Below, one piece after another: positions 8,505 through 16,015 of a stretch of DNA of 40,758 nucleotides. Origin of the DNA: JAHECQ01 sp047638695 (GTDB taxonomy: Bacteria; Actinomycetota; Acidimicrobiia; Acidimicrobiales; SZUA-35); NCBI GenBank assembly GCA_047638695.1, contig JBLINY010000033.1, positions 1 to 40,758 of the forward strand, written 5' to 3'. The translations under genes and the position numbers were made by a program. The notes below the pieces were generated by a model. It was given only the letters and a program-made list of their open reading frames with translations. It did not search any database and had not been told where the DNA came from. The number at the start of each line of letters is the position of its first letter. The stretch's first letter is position 1.

Positions 8505-9719
8505 ATGCCGAGGATCGGATCCGAACGAGGCGCCGTCGCCCCCTTCCATGTCATGGAAGTCATGCGCGCCGCCGAACAGCGAGAGCTCGCCGGTCACGAC
8601 ATTCTGCACCTCGAGGTGGGACAGCCCTCGACATCTGCACCCGAACAAGCCCTTCGGGCGGCCGAAGAAGCGCTCCGTAGCGATCGGCTTGGCTACACAA
8701 CTGCTCTTGGGCTTCCGTTGCTCCGGCAGAAGATCGCCAGCTGGTATCAGCTGCGCTACGGCCTCGAGATTCCGGTCGAACGAGTCATCGCCACCACGGG
8801 GGCGTCAGGCAGCTGTGTCCTTGCCTTCCTTGCGCTCTGGGACACCGGGGCCAGGGTTGGCGTTCTCGAACCCGGCTATCCGTGCTACCGCAATGATCTT
8901 CTTGCCTTTGGCATCGAACCCGTCGCCATCCCCGTCGGACCCGACACCGACTATCGACCTACCATCGCCCACCTCGAGGCGGCAGGATCGCTCGACGGGC
9001 TGGTCATCGCCAGCCCCAGCAACCCGACTGGCACGGTCCTCTATGACCAACACCTGGCTGAGATTCTCGGGTGGGCGAGAGCCAACGACGTGCTCGTCGT
9101 GATGGATGAGATCTACCACGGCATCACCTACGGTGACTCACCCGTCCCTACAGCGTTGGCCCACGACGACGATGTTGTGGTCTTCAACAGCTTCTCGAAG
9201 TACTTTTCGATGACCGGGTGGCGGCTGGGTTGGATCATTGCCCCCGAGTATCTGGTGACCTCGCTCGAGCGGCTCGCCCAGAATCTCACGATCGCGCCGC
9301 CGACGCTCAGCCAGCTCGCCGGAATTGCCGCCTTCGATTGCACCGAAGAACTCGATCGCAATGTCGAGTCCTATCGGGTCAACCGCCAGATCTTGCTCGA
9401 CGGGCTACCGGCCGCGGGCATCACGAAGATCGCTCCTCCCGACGGCGCCTTTTACATCTGGGCCGACGTCAGCCACCTCGTCGACAGCCAGACAACGACC
9501 AGCAGCCAAACACTGAGCAGCAGCCAAACACTGAGCAGCAGCCAAACACTGTGCAGTCGCTGGCTCGAGGATCTGGATCTAGCGGCAACACCCGGGGTCG
9601 ACTTCGATCCGGTCCGAGGGCAACACTTCGTACGTTTCTCCTACGCCCAATCGGCGGCCGACATGCAGCAGGCGATGGAGCGGTTGGCCTCGTGGACGCA
9701 TCGAAGGGTTCGATCTTGA
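8505..9719 (+). CDS. PLP-dependent class I/II aminotransferase with an in-frame repeat
   Basis: Fold-type I aminotransferase of 404 residues. Landmarks: EPGYPCYRN (124-130), SNPTG (172-176, with N173), MDEIYHG (D201 for the pyridine nitrogen, Y204), and the Schiff-base lysine K232 in SFSKYFSMTGWRLGW. The amino donor is not determinable; the layout resembles aspartate/alanine aminotransferases. At residues ~333-350 three copies of an 18-bp unit encode SSQTLS, placed where relatives would read directly from VDSQ to TLCSRWLEDLDL, a surface loop before the C-terminal domain. The ATG at 8505 was chosen because the family-typical N-terminus begins there. The stop overlaps or abuts the DUF983 gene, suggesting an operon continuing to mycothione reductase. 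Confidence 0.9.
   Translation: MPRIGSERGAVAPFHVMEVMRAAEQRELAGHDILHLEVGQPSTSAPEQALRAAEEALRSDRLGYTTALGLPLLRQKIASWYQLRYGLEIPVERVIATTGASGSCVLAFLALWDTGARVGVLEPGYPCYRNDLLAFGIEPVAIPVGPDTDYRPTIAHLEAAGSLDGLVIASPSNPTGTVLYDQHLAEILGWARANDVLVVMDEIYHGITYGDSPVPTALAHDDDVVVFNSFSKYFSMTGWRLGWIIAPEYLVTSLERLAQNLTIAPPTLSQLAGIAAFDCTEELDRNVESYRVNRQILLDGLPAAGITKIAPPDGAFYIWADVSHLVDSQTTTSSQTLSSSQTLSSSQTLCSRWLEDLDLAATPGVDFDPVRGQHFVRFSYAQSAADMQQAMERLASWTHRRVRS
9501..9554. repeat. 3 x 18-bp in-frame tandem repeat in the aminotransferase gene
   Basis: Unit AGCAGCCAAACACTGAGC at 9501, 9519 and 9537, the last with one change (GTGC). It encodes SSQTLS three times without breaking the frame, consistent with slippage or unequal recombination. 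Confidence 0.9.
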
Positions 9720-9754
9720 ACAGCGAAGGCGCTGGGCCGCCCGGCGCCGCCCGG

Positions 9755-10147
9755 ATGATGTTGCGGGGTCTCAGCCGAGCTTGCCCGGTCTGCGGCACGC
9801 GCGGACACTTCCGTTTCGTCGCCATGACCGACGACTGTGCCGGCTGTGGCCTTCACTTCGAACGGATTGAAGGCCACTGGATCGGGGCCGTTGGCATCAA
9901 TACCATCGTGACGTTCGGGCTGCTCGCCATCGTCCTTGTCAGCGGCTTCATCATCACCTTCCCTGAATTCCCGGTGGGTCGCCTGATCTTCCTCGGGGTT
10001 GGGGTATCGATAGTGGTGCCGATTGTGTTCCATCCGAGTAGTCGCATGCTCTGGACGGCCATCGACCTGGCAATGCGCCCCCCTGAAGCAGGCGAGCTCC
10101 CTGCTCGAACCAACGCTCAATCCAGCAGAGAAAGCACGAATGACTGA
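9755..10147 (+). CDS. DUF983 family small membrane protein with zinc-ribbon-like N-terminus
   Basis: About 130 residues. A four-cysteine ribbon (CPVCG ... CAGCG) opens the protein, followed by FERIEGHWIGAVGIN and two hydrophobic segments (VTFGLLAIVLVSGFIITF; LIFLGVGVSIVVPIVF), then HPSSRMLWTAIDLAMRP. This order is the DUF983 pattern; no biochemical function is established. I use ATG 9755, but a TTG at 9716 overlapping the aminotransferase stop (TTGA) is also possible and would add 13 residues. Its end overlaps the mycothione reductase start by 8 bp, so the two are very likely co-transcribed. Confidence 0.78.
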   Translation: MMLRGLSRACPVCGTRGHFRFVAMTDDCAGCGLHFERIEGHWIGAVGINTIVTFGLLAIVLVSGFIITFPEFPVGRLIFLGVGVSIVVPIVFHPSSRMLWTAIDLAMRPPEAGELPARTNAQSSRESTND

Positions 10148-11540
10148 CACCTTCGACCTCATCATCATCGGAAGCGGAACCGGCAACTCGATCCCCGAGG
10201 ACATGTCCCACATGAAGATCGCTCTCGTCGAGCGGTCGGTGTTCGGTGGTACCTGTCTGAACAAGGGCTGTATCCCCTCAAAGATGTTCGTGCTTCCTGC
10301 CGACATCGCCCACGCTGCCGGCGACAGCAGCAGGCTTGGTCTCGACACATCGTTCAACGGTGCTGATTGGCCTGCGATCCGAGACCGGGTCTTCGGACGC
10401 ATCGACGCCATTGCTGCCGGTGGAGAGGACTATCGAGCAACGGGCACACCGAACGTCACCCTGGTCAGGGGAACCGCTGTATTCGAACCGAACCGGGAAG
10501 ACGGCAATCTGGTCGTTCACATCAGCGACGGTCTTGACCAGGGCAGCCGCCTATCGGCCCCGGTCTTTCTTCTTGCTGCCGGCGCTCGTCCCGTAATGCC
10601 CCTGATTGATGGCCTCGACCAGGTTCGACATCACAGCTCAGACTCGATCATGCGGCTCGAGACCTTCCCAGAGCGCCTCGGCATCGTTGGTGGCGGCTTC
10701 ATCGCTGCGGAGATGGGCCACGTCTTCAGCGGTCTCGGATCGACCGTTCACATGTTCAATCGCTCCGATCGACTCCTTCGAGCCTTTGATGGCGAGATAG
10801 CCCAGCGATTCACCGAGCTGTTCGCTGACCGGGTCGAGATGCACCTCGGTTGCGTTCCGGAGTCGGTCGAGCAACGTGGTGACGTCATTGTCTTGCGCTG
10901 CCACGACAACGGCGTTGGCTTCGAGATTGAGGTCGACGAGCTCCTCATTGCTACCGGCCGCCGACCAAACAGCGATCTTCTCGATGTCGACGCTGTGGGA
11001 ATAGCGACTCATCCCGACGGTCGTGTGGTAGTCGACGAGACCATGGCCACTTCGGTACCCGGTGTGTATGCGCTCGGGGATCTCAGCAACTCCTTCCAAC
11101 TCAAGCATCTTGCGAACGCCGAAGGAAAGGTTGCGTTCGCGAACATCGCCCACCCGGATGGGCCCCCACAGACCATGAGTTACAAGGCTGTTCCCAGCGC
11201 CGTCTTCAGCCACCCGCAGATCGCAACCGTCGGACTTACCGAGGAACAAGCCACTGAGCAGGGCATTCCGTACGTTGTCGGCAAACGCGACTACGGCGGC
11301 ACGGCGTACGGATGGGCCCTTGTCGACGAGACCTCCTTTGCCAAGGTCATGGTGGATACTGAGACCGGGCTCATCGTGGGCGCCCACATCATCGGACCAC
11401 AGGCAGCATCCCTCATCCAACCGCTCATCCAGGCCATGCAGTTCGATCAAACGGCGGCCGATGTGGCCACCAAGGTTCTCTACATACACCCAGCCCTCAC
11501 CGAAGTAGTGGAGAATGCGCTGCTCGAAGCGTTGTCCTAG
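10140..11540 (+). CDS. mtr: Mycothione reductase
   Basis: FAD flavoprotein that reduces mycothiol disulfide with NADPH, maintaining the actinobacterial thiol redox buffer. The 466-residue protein starts with GSGTGNS (11-17), the variant FAD loop characteristic of mycothione reductase rather than lipoamide dehydrogenase. The redox pair is C39/C44 in GGTCLNKGCIPSK. NAD(P) binding is at GIVGGGFIAAEMGHVFSGLG, the second FAD motif at GVYALGDLSNSFQLKH, and the C-terminal catalytic His in YIHPALTEVVENALL. FGRIDAIAAGGEDYR and YGWALVDE also match the mycobacterial enzyme. It overlaps the DUF983 gene by 8 bp. The gene supports assignment of the organism to Actinomycetota. Confidence 0.93.
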   Translation: MTDTFDLIIIGSGTGNSIPEDMSHMKIALVERSVFGGTCLNKGCIPSKMFVLPADIAHAAGDSSRLGLDTSFNGADWPAIRDRVFGRIDAIAAGGEDYRATGTPNVTLVRGTAVFEPNREDGNLVVHISDGLDQGSRLSAPVFLLAAGARPVMPLIDGLDQVRHHSSDSIMRLETFPERLGIVGGGFIAAEMGHVFSGLGSTVHMFNRSDRLLRAFDGEIAQRFTELFADRVEMHLGCVPESVEQRGDVIVLRCHDNGVGFEIEVDELLIATGRRPNSDLLDVDAVGIATHPDGRVVVDETMATSVPGVYALGDLSNSFQLKHLANAEGKVAFANIAHPDGPPQTMSYKAVPSAVFSHPQIATVGLTEEQATEQGIPYVVGKRDYGGTAYGWALVDETSFAKVMVDTETGLIVGAHIIGPQAASLIQPLIQAMQFDQTAADVATKVLYIHPALTEVVENALLEALS

Positions 11541-11587
11541 CCATGAGCGCCTGATTCGAGCGCCTCTGCAGCTGGGCAGCACCGCTC

Positions 11588-12487
11588 ATGATCACGCATT
11601 TTCGGCCGATAGAACTTCGTGCGGCCGTCGACAGGAGTCTTGTGGTAGTAGAAGCCGAAAAACTAACTGACGTATTGCGATTCGTCCCAGGCGCATGTCT
11701 TGTCATCGATGATGGTGTCGTGCGGGGAGCGAACGACGACGCGATCGGTGTTCTCGCGATTCCTCGGCGGCGTTTAATCGGCGTCCCGCTGCCCGAGCTA
11801 GCCGTCTCCGAAATGCAGCTCGACATCACGAAGTTCATCGACCGATCAGCCGAAGCCGTCACTCACCAGCAGATCCGTCTGGCCACCGGGCTCATCCCGA
11901 TCGAGCTGTCGGCTCGCCGGGTCTCTGACTCACTCGTGATCTGCGGTGCGCGTCGGATGGATCTCGAGCATCAGATGTCGGCTCTCGCCGGCGGTGAACT
12001 CACCCATGACCAGGTCACCGGTCTCCCAAACCGCTATCACGTTCTGGCCCAGCTCTACGACCGTCTTGGATCGAAGAACGCTCAGCCGTTGGCTCTCATC
12101 GCTATTTGGATCGACGACTTGGCGACGCTGCGGGGAGAGCGAGGACCCCGTGTCGTCGAACGTGTCTCTCGGCAGGTGGGGGAGCGGGTTCAGGCCCGTC
12201 TCCGTGGGCCCGATCTGCTCGGCCGCCTCGAGGATGATGCGTTCTTGGCCTTGCTCACCACCGACTCGGCAACCGATCAGCTCACCGAAATAGCCGATCG
12301 ACTTCGAAATGAAGTGGCCTTTCCTGTCGAGTTCGACGGGGGGCTCGTGAGCTTCACAGCCTCGGTGATGGTCGGCACGATTGGCGCCCGCCGGCCCTCC
12401 CTCGAGAAGGTGCAGTCGAAGCTCGAAAACGTGTCGAAGTTGGCATCAGCCAGCGGAGGCAACCGCACCGAGATCATCGCCTTCTAG
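11588..12487 (+). CDS. PAS-like plus degenerate GGDEF domain protein
   Basis: 299 residues. The first ~120 look like a PAS-type sensor (FVPGACLVIDDGVVRGANDDA, then RRRLIGVPLPEL). The second half begins at DQVTGLPNRYHVLAQLYDRL, the standard GGDEF opening, and includes ALIAIWIDDL and RGPDLLGRLEDDAFLALL. The active-site GGDEF is replaced by LEDDAF, so the two glycines that position GTP are missing. Diguanylate cyclase activity is therefore unlikely; such domains often act as GTP or effector sensors. It follows mycothione reductase by 47 bp on the same strand and may be in that transcript. No N-terminal membrane segment is seen, so it should be cytosolic. Confidence 0.8.
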   Translation: MITHFRPIELRAAVDRSLVVVEAEKLTDVLRFVPGACLVIDDGVVRGANDDAIGVLAIPRRRLIGVPLPELAVSEMQLDITKFIDRSAEAVTHQQIRLATGLIPIELSARRVSDSLVICGARRMDLEHQMSALAGGELTHDQVTGLPNRYHVLAQLYDRLGSKNAQPLALIAIWIDDLATLRGERGPRVVERVSRQVGERVQARLRGPDLLGRLEDDAFLALLTTDSATDQLTEIADRLRNEVAFPVEFDGGLVSFTASVMVGTIGARRPSLEKVQSKLENVSKLASASGGNRTEIIAF

Positions 12488-12493
12488 ACTTTC

Positions 12494-13128
12494 ATGCTGC
12501 GAATCGGCTTCCTCGGGTGCGGGCTGATAGCGAGATCACACCCCAGCTCGTTGGCCAACGTCGCCGCGGCCACGATCGTGGCTGCCCACGACATCGACGC
12601 CAACCGAGCGTCCCAGTTCGCAACTACCTTCGGCGGCGTTGCGGTCGCGTCCGCTGAGGATGTCATCTCCGCCTGCGACGCGGTGTACATCTGCACGTGG
12701 ACCTCGACCCATCCTGAGCTGGTGGCGCTGGCATGCGAAGCAGGCCGAGCCGTCTTCTGCGAAAAGCCGCTCGCTATCGACTACCCGGCCGCCGCTGCCA
12801 TGACCGCTCAGCACTCCATACACGATCTCGACCTGCTCACCTGGATGATGGGCCCGATCAAAACAGTCAGTGCCGTCACCGCCAACGTTCATGGCCTACC
12901 GGGTATTGAAGACGCAGCCAGTGTGTTGGCAGCGCCCTCGTCAAGCAAGATGCCCTCAACCAACAGAGTGCCCTCGAGAACCAAGACGAAGCGTTTGTCA
13001 TCGCTGCCGTGAGCAACGAAGCGGCCTCGCCTGACTTCTCGGTCGCTCTTCAGGCCCACGCCATCGCCGACGCCGCGTATCGCTCGGTGGCAGATGACGG
13101 GGCCAGTGTGAGAATCAGCTCTGGATAA
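12494..13128 (+). pseudogene. Eroded Gfo/Idh/MocA-family oxidoreductase
   Basis: Begins as a normal NAD-dependent sugar/inositol-type dehydrogenase: MLRIGFLGCGLIARSH, YICTWTSTHPELVALACEAG and FCEKPLAIDYP. It then joins AAAAMTA directly to QHSIHDLDLLTWMMG, skipping roughly 60 residues of the N-terminal domain. After PGIEDAAS it loses most of the C-terminal domain and leaves frame (nominal stop at 13012). A recognisable tail (DEAFVIAAVSNEAASPDFSVALQAHAIADAAYRS) lies in another frame and ends at TAA 13126-13128. At least two deletions and one frame change are needed, so this is a pseudogene. It overlaps the convergent oxidoreductase by 14 bp. Confidence 0.78.
12934..12987. repeat. 3 degenerate copies of an 18-bp unit in the Gfo/Idh remnant
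   Basis: GCCCTC begins units at 12934, 12952 and 12970. In the frame of the surviving C-terminal tail they read ALVKQD, ALNQQS, ALENQD. The repeat sits at the deletion/frame-change point. Confidence 0.65.
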
Positions 13129-13963
13129 GGATCGTGAGCTGCTCGATTTCCTCCATCACCTCATCGCGTGGCCCCTGAGGCAGCATGAACACGGCGCGGG
13201 TGACGCCAGCCTCAGCCAACTCTTCGATGCCGGCTTTGTCGGTCGGAGCACCGAACACGCCGAGTTCGATTAACTTCGGGTCACGTCCAATTGCCTCGCA
13301 CGCCTTGACGACTTCACCCCAACCGGCTTCGAGTCCGTGTCGACCGCCGATCGGCATCCAACCATCACAGAACTCAGCGATATCGGCGGCGGTTCGAGGA
13401 CCAGCGGCGCCACCGAGAATCACCGGGGGGTGCGGGGTCTGGGTCGGCTTCGGCCACGACCAGCTCGAGCTGAAGTCGACGTGTTCGCCGTGGTACTCGG
13501 CTTCGTCCTTGGTCCAGATCTCCTTCATGGCCAAGATGCGCTCGCGGACCACGGCGCGACGGTCCGTGTAGTTGACGCCGTGATGGGCCAATTCTTCCTT
13601 GTTCCAGCCGTAGCCAATACCGAAGAGGAACCGACCGTCAGAGATTGCATCGACGGTTGCGACCTCTTTCGCCATCCAGAGCGGATCTCGTTGGGCGACC
13701 AACGTGATACCGGTTCCTAGCTTCAGCTTGGTGGTGACGGCGGCGACAGCACCGAACGCCACGAACTGATCGTGGGTCCGCCAGTACTGCTCGGGTAGCG
13801 GTGGTGCACCTTTGCGACCACCCCAAGGCGACACCCGGCTGGTCGGGATGTGCGAGTGCTCGGGGAACCAGAGCGATTCGAAGCCCCGTTCCTCGGCTTC
13901 GCGACCGAGTTCGATGGCTCCGATGGTCTTGTCTGTCGGGAAAATGGCGAGGCCGTAATTCAT
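13115..13963 (-). CDS. LLM-class F420-dependent oxidoreductase
   Basis: Intact 282-residue luciferase-fold enzyme. It has MNYGLAIFPTDKTIGAIELG, RGFESLWFPEHSHIPTSR, LGTGITLVAQRDPLWMAKEV, DGRFLFGIGYGWNKEEL and PPVILGGAAGPRTAADIAEF, a block order found in the actinobacterial TIGR03619-like F420-dependent group. The substrate is unknown. ATG 13963 overlaps the stop of the upstream J-domain gene as ATGA, so the two are translationally coupled. Its stop overlaps the convergent Gfo/Idh remnant. Confidence 0.88.
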   Translation of the reverse strand: MNYGLAIFPTDKTIGAIELGREAEERGFESLWFPEHSHIPTSRVSPWGGRKGAPPLPEQYWRTHDQFVAFGAVAAVTTKLKLGTGITLVAQRDPLWMAKEVATVDAISDGRFLFGIGYGWNKEELAHHGVNYTDRRAVVRERILAMKEIWTKDEAEYHGEHVDFSSSWSWPKPTQTPHPPVILGGAAGPRTAADIAEFCDGWMPIGGRHGLEAGWGEVVKACEAIGRDPKLIELGVFGAPTDKAGIEELAEAGVTRAVFMLPQGPRDEVMEEIEQLTILIQS

Positions 13964-14667
13964 TGCCGCAGAGTAGCTGCCAGCCGAGGGTTGCCGCCTA
14001 GTGCGACCGTTAGCTCGTGTGGTAGTTCGTGGGCCAAGACATCCCACATTCGGTCGACCAACTCCGCTGTCATCTGCAGCTCACCGGTCACGCCAAGCGT
14101 CGCTTCGCGCCTCAAGCTGTCGGCCATTGAGCGCAGGCCAACCAACGTGGCCGCCACACCAAGATCCAACGGAGCCGCCCCAGCTGCGCGGGCCGCACGC
14201 ACTCTTGCCTCAGTGTCCTTTACCAAGAAGGCCACAATCTTCTCGACCAGATCCTCGTAGACCGGTCGAGGAGCGCGAGTCGATCGAACCAACAGGGTTT
14301 GGGTTGCGCTACGTCCGGCCAATCGACTGAGGCGGTAGATCTGGGCCTGGACCCCCGCCACCCAAGCCTGGCGACGCGTGCGGTTGGCCTCCGGGGCGGG
14401 CTGTGGCGTTCGAACCGCTTGACTCGCCGTGGTGCGATTTTCCGTAGGCGCCGGGCCGGGCGCGACCACGAATTGGGCGTCGTAGTCACGGCGGGCAACC
14501 GGATCAGACAGGACCCTCCACGCGTCATTGACTTTGGCCATCGCCAGACCGCCGTCATCAACTGATCCCAAATCAGGATGCAGCTCACGAGCTCGAAGCC
14601 GGTAAGCGACACGAAGTTGGTCGAGGCTGCAACCTGGCTCAACGTGTAGGAGGTCGTACAGGGTCAC
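13960..14667 (-). CDS. J-domain (DnaJ-like) protein
   Basis: 235 residues from a GTG at 14667. Residues 1-65 form a J domain: LYDLLHVEPGCSLDQLRVAY, the HPD tripeptide at 30-32 that stimulates DnaK ATPase, then AKVNDAWRVLSDPVARRDYD. The rest has an Ala/Pro-rich linker and a helical region without zinc fingers or DnaJ C-terminal substrate domains, so it is a J-only (type III) co-chaperone candidate. Upstream methionines of the open frame lie opposite the divergent small gene and lack J-domain homology, hence the GTG choice. Coupled to the oxidoreductase downstream through ATGA. Confidence 0.82.
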   Translation of the reverse strand: MTLYDLLHVEPGCSLDQLRVAYRLRARELHPDLGSVDDGGLAMAKVNDAWRVLSDPVARRDYDAQFVVAPGPAPTENRTTASQAVRTPQPAPEANRTRRQAWVAGVQAQIYRLSRLAGRSATQTLLVRSTRAPRPVYEDLVEKIVAFLVKDTEARVRAARAAGAAPLDLGVAATLVGLRSMADSLRREATLGVTGELQMTAELVDRMWDVLAHELPHELTVALGGNPRLAATLRQ

Positions 14668-14713
14668 CGGCGGCAATTGTAAACATCCGACGGCCGGTGC
14701 CGATTCTGACACT

Positions 14714-14923
14714 GTGGTATCGCCCGAAACCGATCGGCAACAGAAGGCAAAGGACGATGTGGACGAGCAGCGCGCTTCGCACGTCTCTGGGCGCGCCCAT
14801 CGGATGCTCCGGCACCTACCCGAGGTGGCCCGAACCATCATGCTGACCTTGGCCGCTCTCATCGCTCTTGCTGCTGCGCTGGCCCCGTTGGTCTATCTGC
14901 TCCGCCGCCTCGGCGTCGGCTGA
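14714..14923 (+). CDS. Small single-pass membrane protein, hypothetical
   Basis: 69 residues from GTG 14714, divergent from the J-domain gene with 46 bp between starts. A polar N-terminus (ETDRQQKAKDDVDEQRAS) precedes one hydrophobic helix (MLTLAALIALAAALAPLVYL) and a short basic end (LRRLG), which suggests a cytoplasmic C-terminus. I do not recognise a family. There is no clear ribosome site, so the gene is tentative. Confidence 0.4.
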   Translation: MVSPETDRQQKAKDDVDEQRASHVSGRAHRMLRHLPEVARTIMLTLAALIALAAALAPLVYLLRRLGVG

Positions 14924-14978
14924 GGTCGGTCGGCTTGCACACGCGTCTGACCGCTCGTAGCCGCTACGTTCCCCAGCA

Positions 14979-15323
14979 ATGGCTGAAATCCTGCACATCA
15001 CCTCTGCTGCCTCATGGGCCGAGTCACAAAAGACCGGCGAGCACCGCGACCCCTCCCTCGATACCGAGGGTTTCATCCACTGCTCATCGGCCGAACAGGT
15101 TCTGGGACCGGCCAACGCTCTCTTCAAAGGGCAGTCTGGGCTGATCTTGCTGCGGATCGACACCGAGAAACTCGACCAACCCTTGGTGCTCGAAGACACC
15201 TACGGGCACGGAGCCTTTCCTCATATCTACGGAGCGTTGAACCTTGCTGCCGTCATCGGCACCGTCCACTTTTCCGCTAATGCCGATGGCTCGTTTTCAC
15301 TTCCTGATGAGCTCGCCCGTTAA
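14979..15323 (+). CDS. DUF952 domain protein
   Basis: 114 residues matching the complete DUF952 pattern: MAEILHITSAASWAESQKTG, DTEGFIHCSSAEQV, LILLRIDTEKL, and the closing FPHIYGALNLAAV. DUF952 proteins are small cytosolic proteins of unknown biochemical role with a fold likened to ADP-ribosyltransferases; the conserved H-C-S of FIHCSS is present. Its end overlaps, convergently, the residual tail of the dioxygenase pseudogene. Confidence 0.88.
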   Translation: MAEILHITSAASWAESQKTGEHRDPSLDTEGFIHCSSAEQVLGPANALFKGQSGLILLRIDTEKLDQPLVLEDTYGHGAFPHIYGALNLAAVIGTVHFSANADGSFSLPDELAR

Positions 15324-15991
15324 GGGGATTGGGGCCTCCCCGGCGACCATCACCCGATTCATCGTGCGCGGCTGTTCACCATGATCGTGAACGGCGGCGT
15401 GCTGCGTGCAGCGGTTGTCAGCGACGGCCGACCGGTGACCGGATGAACACGCACGGCCGGGTGCCACACCGGATCAGGCACGAGGTCGGGATTGGCCACA
15501 CCTGACTGGGCATGCAGCACCCGAGCCGAATCGAGCATGTCGGTCCAAAGCGGAGACAGATCGTCATACGCCAGGTACTGATTCGAGAACAAGGTGTCGC
15601 CGCCATGAGCAGGCACCTCGATGGCCGACAACATCGTGAACGATGGCGGCTCAGCGATGAAGCAGGTATCGGTGTGCAAGACGCCGGTGCGATGTGCCTC
15701 CCGACCCTCGTTCTTGAATTGCAAAATGTCAGGCCATTCAGTGTTCTCTTCTTCACCCGGCGTCCAAAGCAACGAGCCCAGCCGCTTGGCAAACGAGACC
15801 TGATCGACGGGGTCGAGGTCCTGACCGGGAAACACCGCCACGCAGTAGGTTGTGACCAACCAGCGAAGTTGCTCGATCTCGTGGTCGGTGACATGACGAA
15901 GGTCGATGTTGGAGATTTCAACACCCGTCTCACCCGTCAGCAATTGGTGGTCGATAACGGCGTGCCGCGGATCGTCAACTACAGCGCTCAT
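15297..15991 (-). pseudogene. TauD/TfdA-family Fe(II)/2-oxoglutarate dioxygenase with internal deletion
   Basis: ATG 15991 follows GGAGG. The first ~190 residues are TauD-like: LTGETGVEISNIDLRHVTD, WLVTTYCVAVFPGQDL and the iron-binding HxD in VLHTDTCFIAEPPS, to HPVTGRPSL. Near 15414-15420 (minus strand GCTGACAACCGC) the frame jumps. The open frame ends at 15359 with nonsense, while a neighbouring frame immediately gives NRCTQHAAVHDHGEQPRTMN and RVMVAGEAPIPL, the family's C-terminal block carrying the distal iron His and the 2-oxoglutarate Arg, ending at TGA 15297-15299. The missing middle is about 70-80 residues. The enzyme is inactivated by deletion plus frameshift. It is divergent from the P450 with 24 bp between starts. 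Confidence 0.8.
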
Positions 15992-16015
15992 GTCCTCCAG
16001 TATTACGCTCGGTCC

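Noticed and set aside
12485..12494. GGDEF-Gfo/Idh fusion by TAG readthrough
   Set aside because: The two frames happen to be in phase, but the domains are complete at their own ends and no such fusion is expected.
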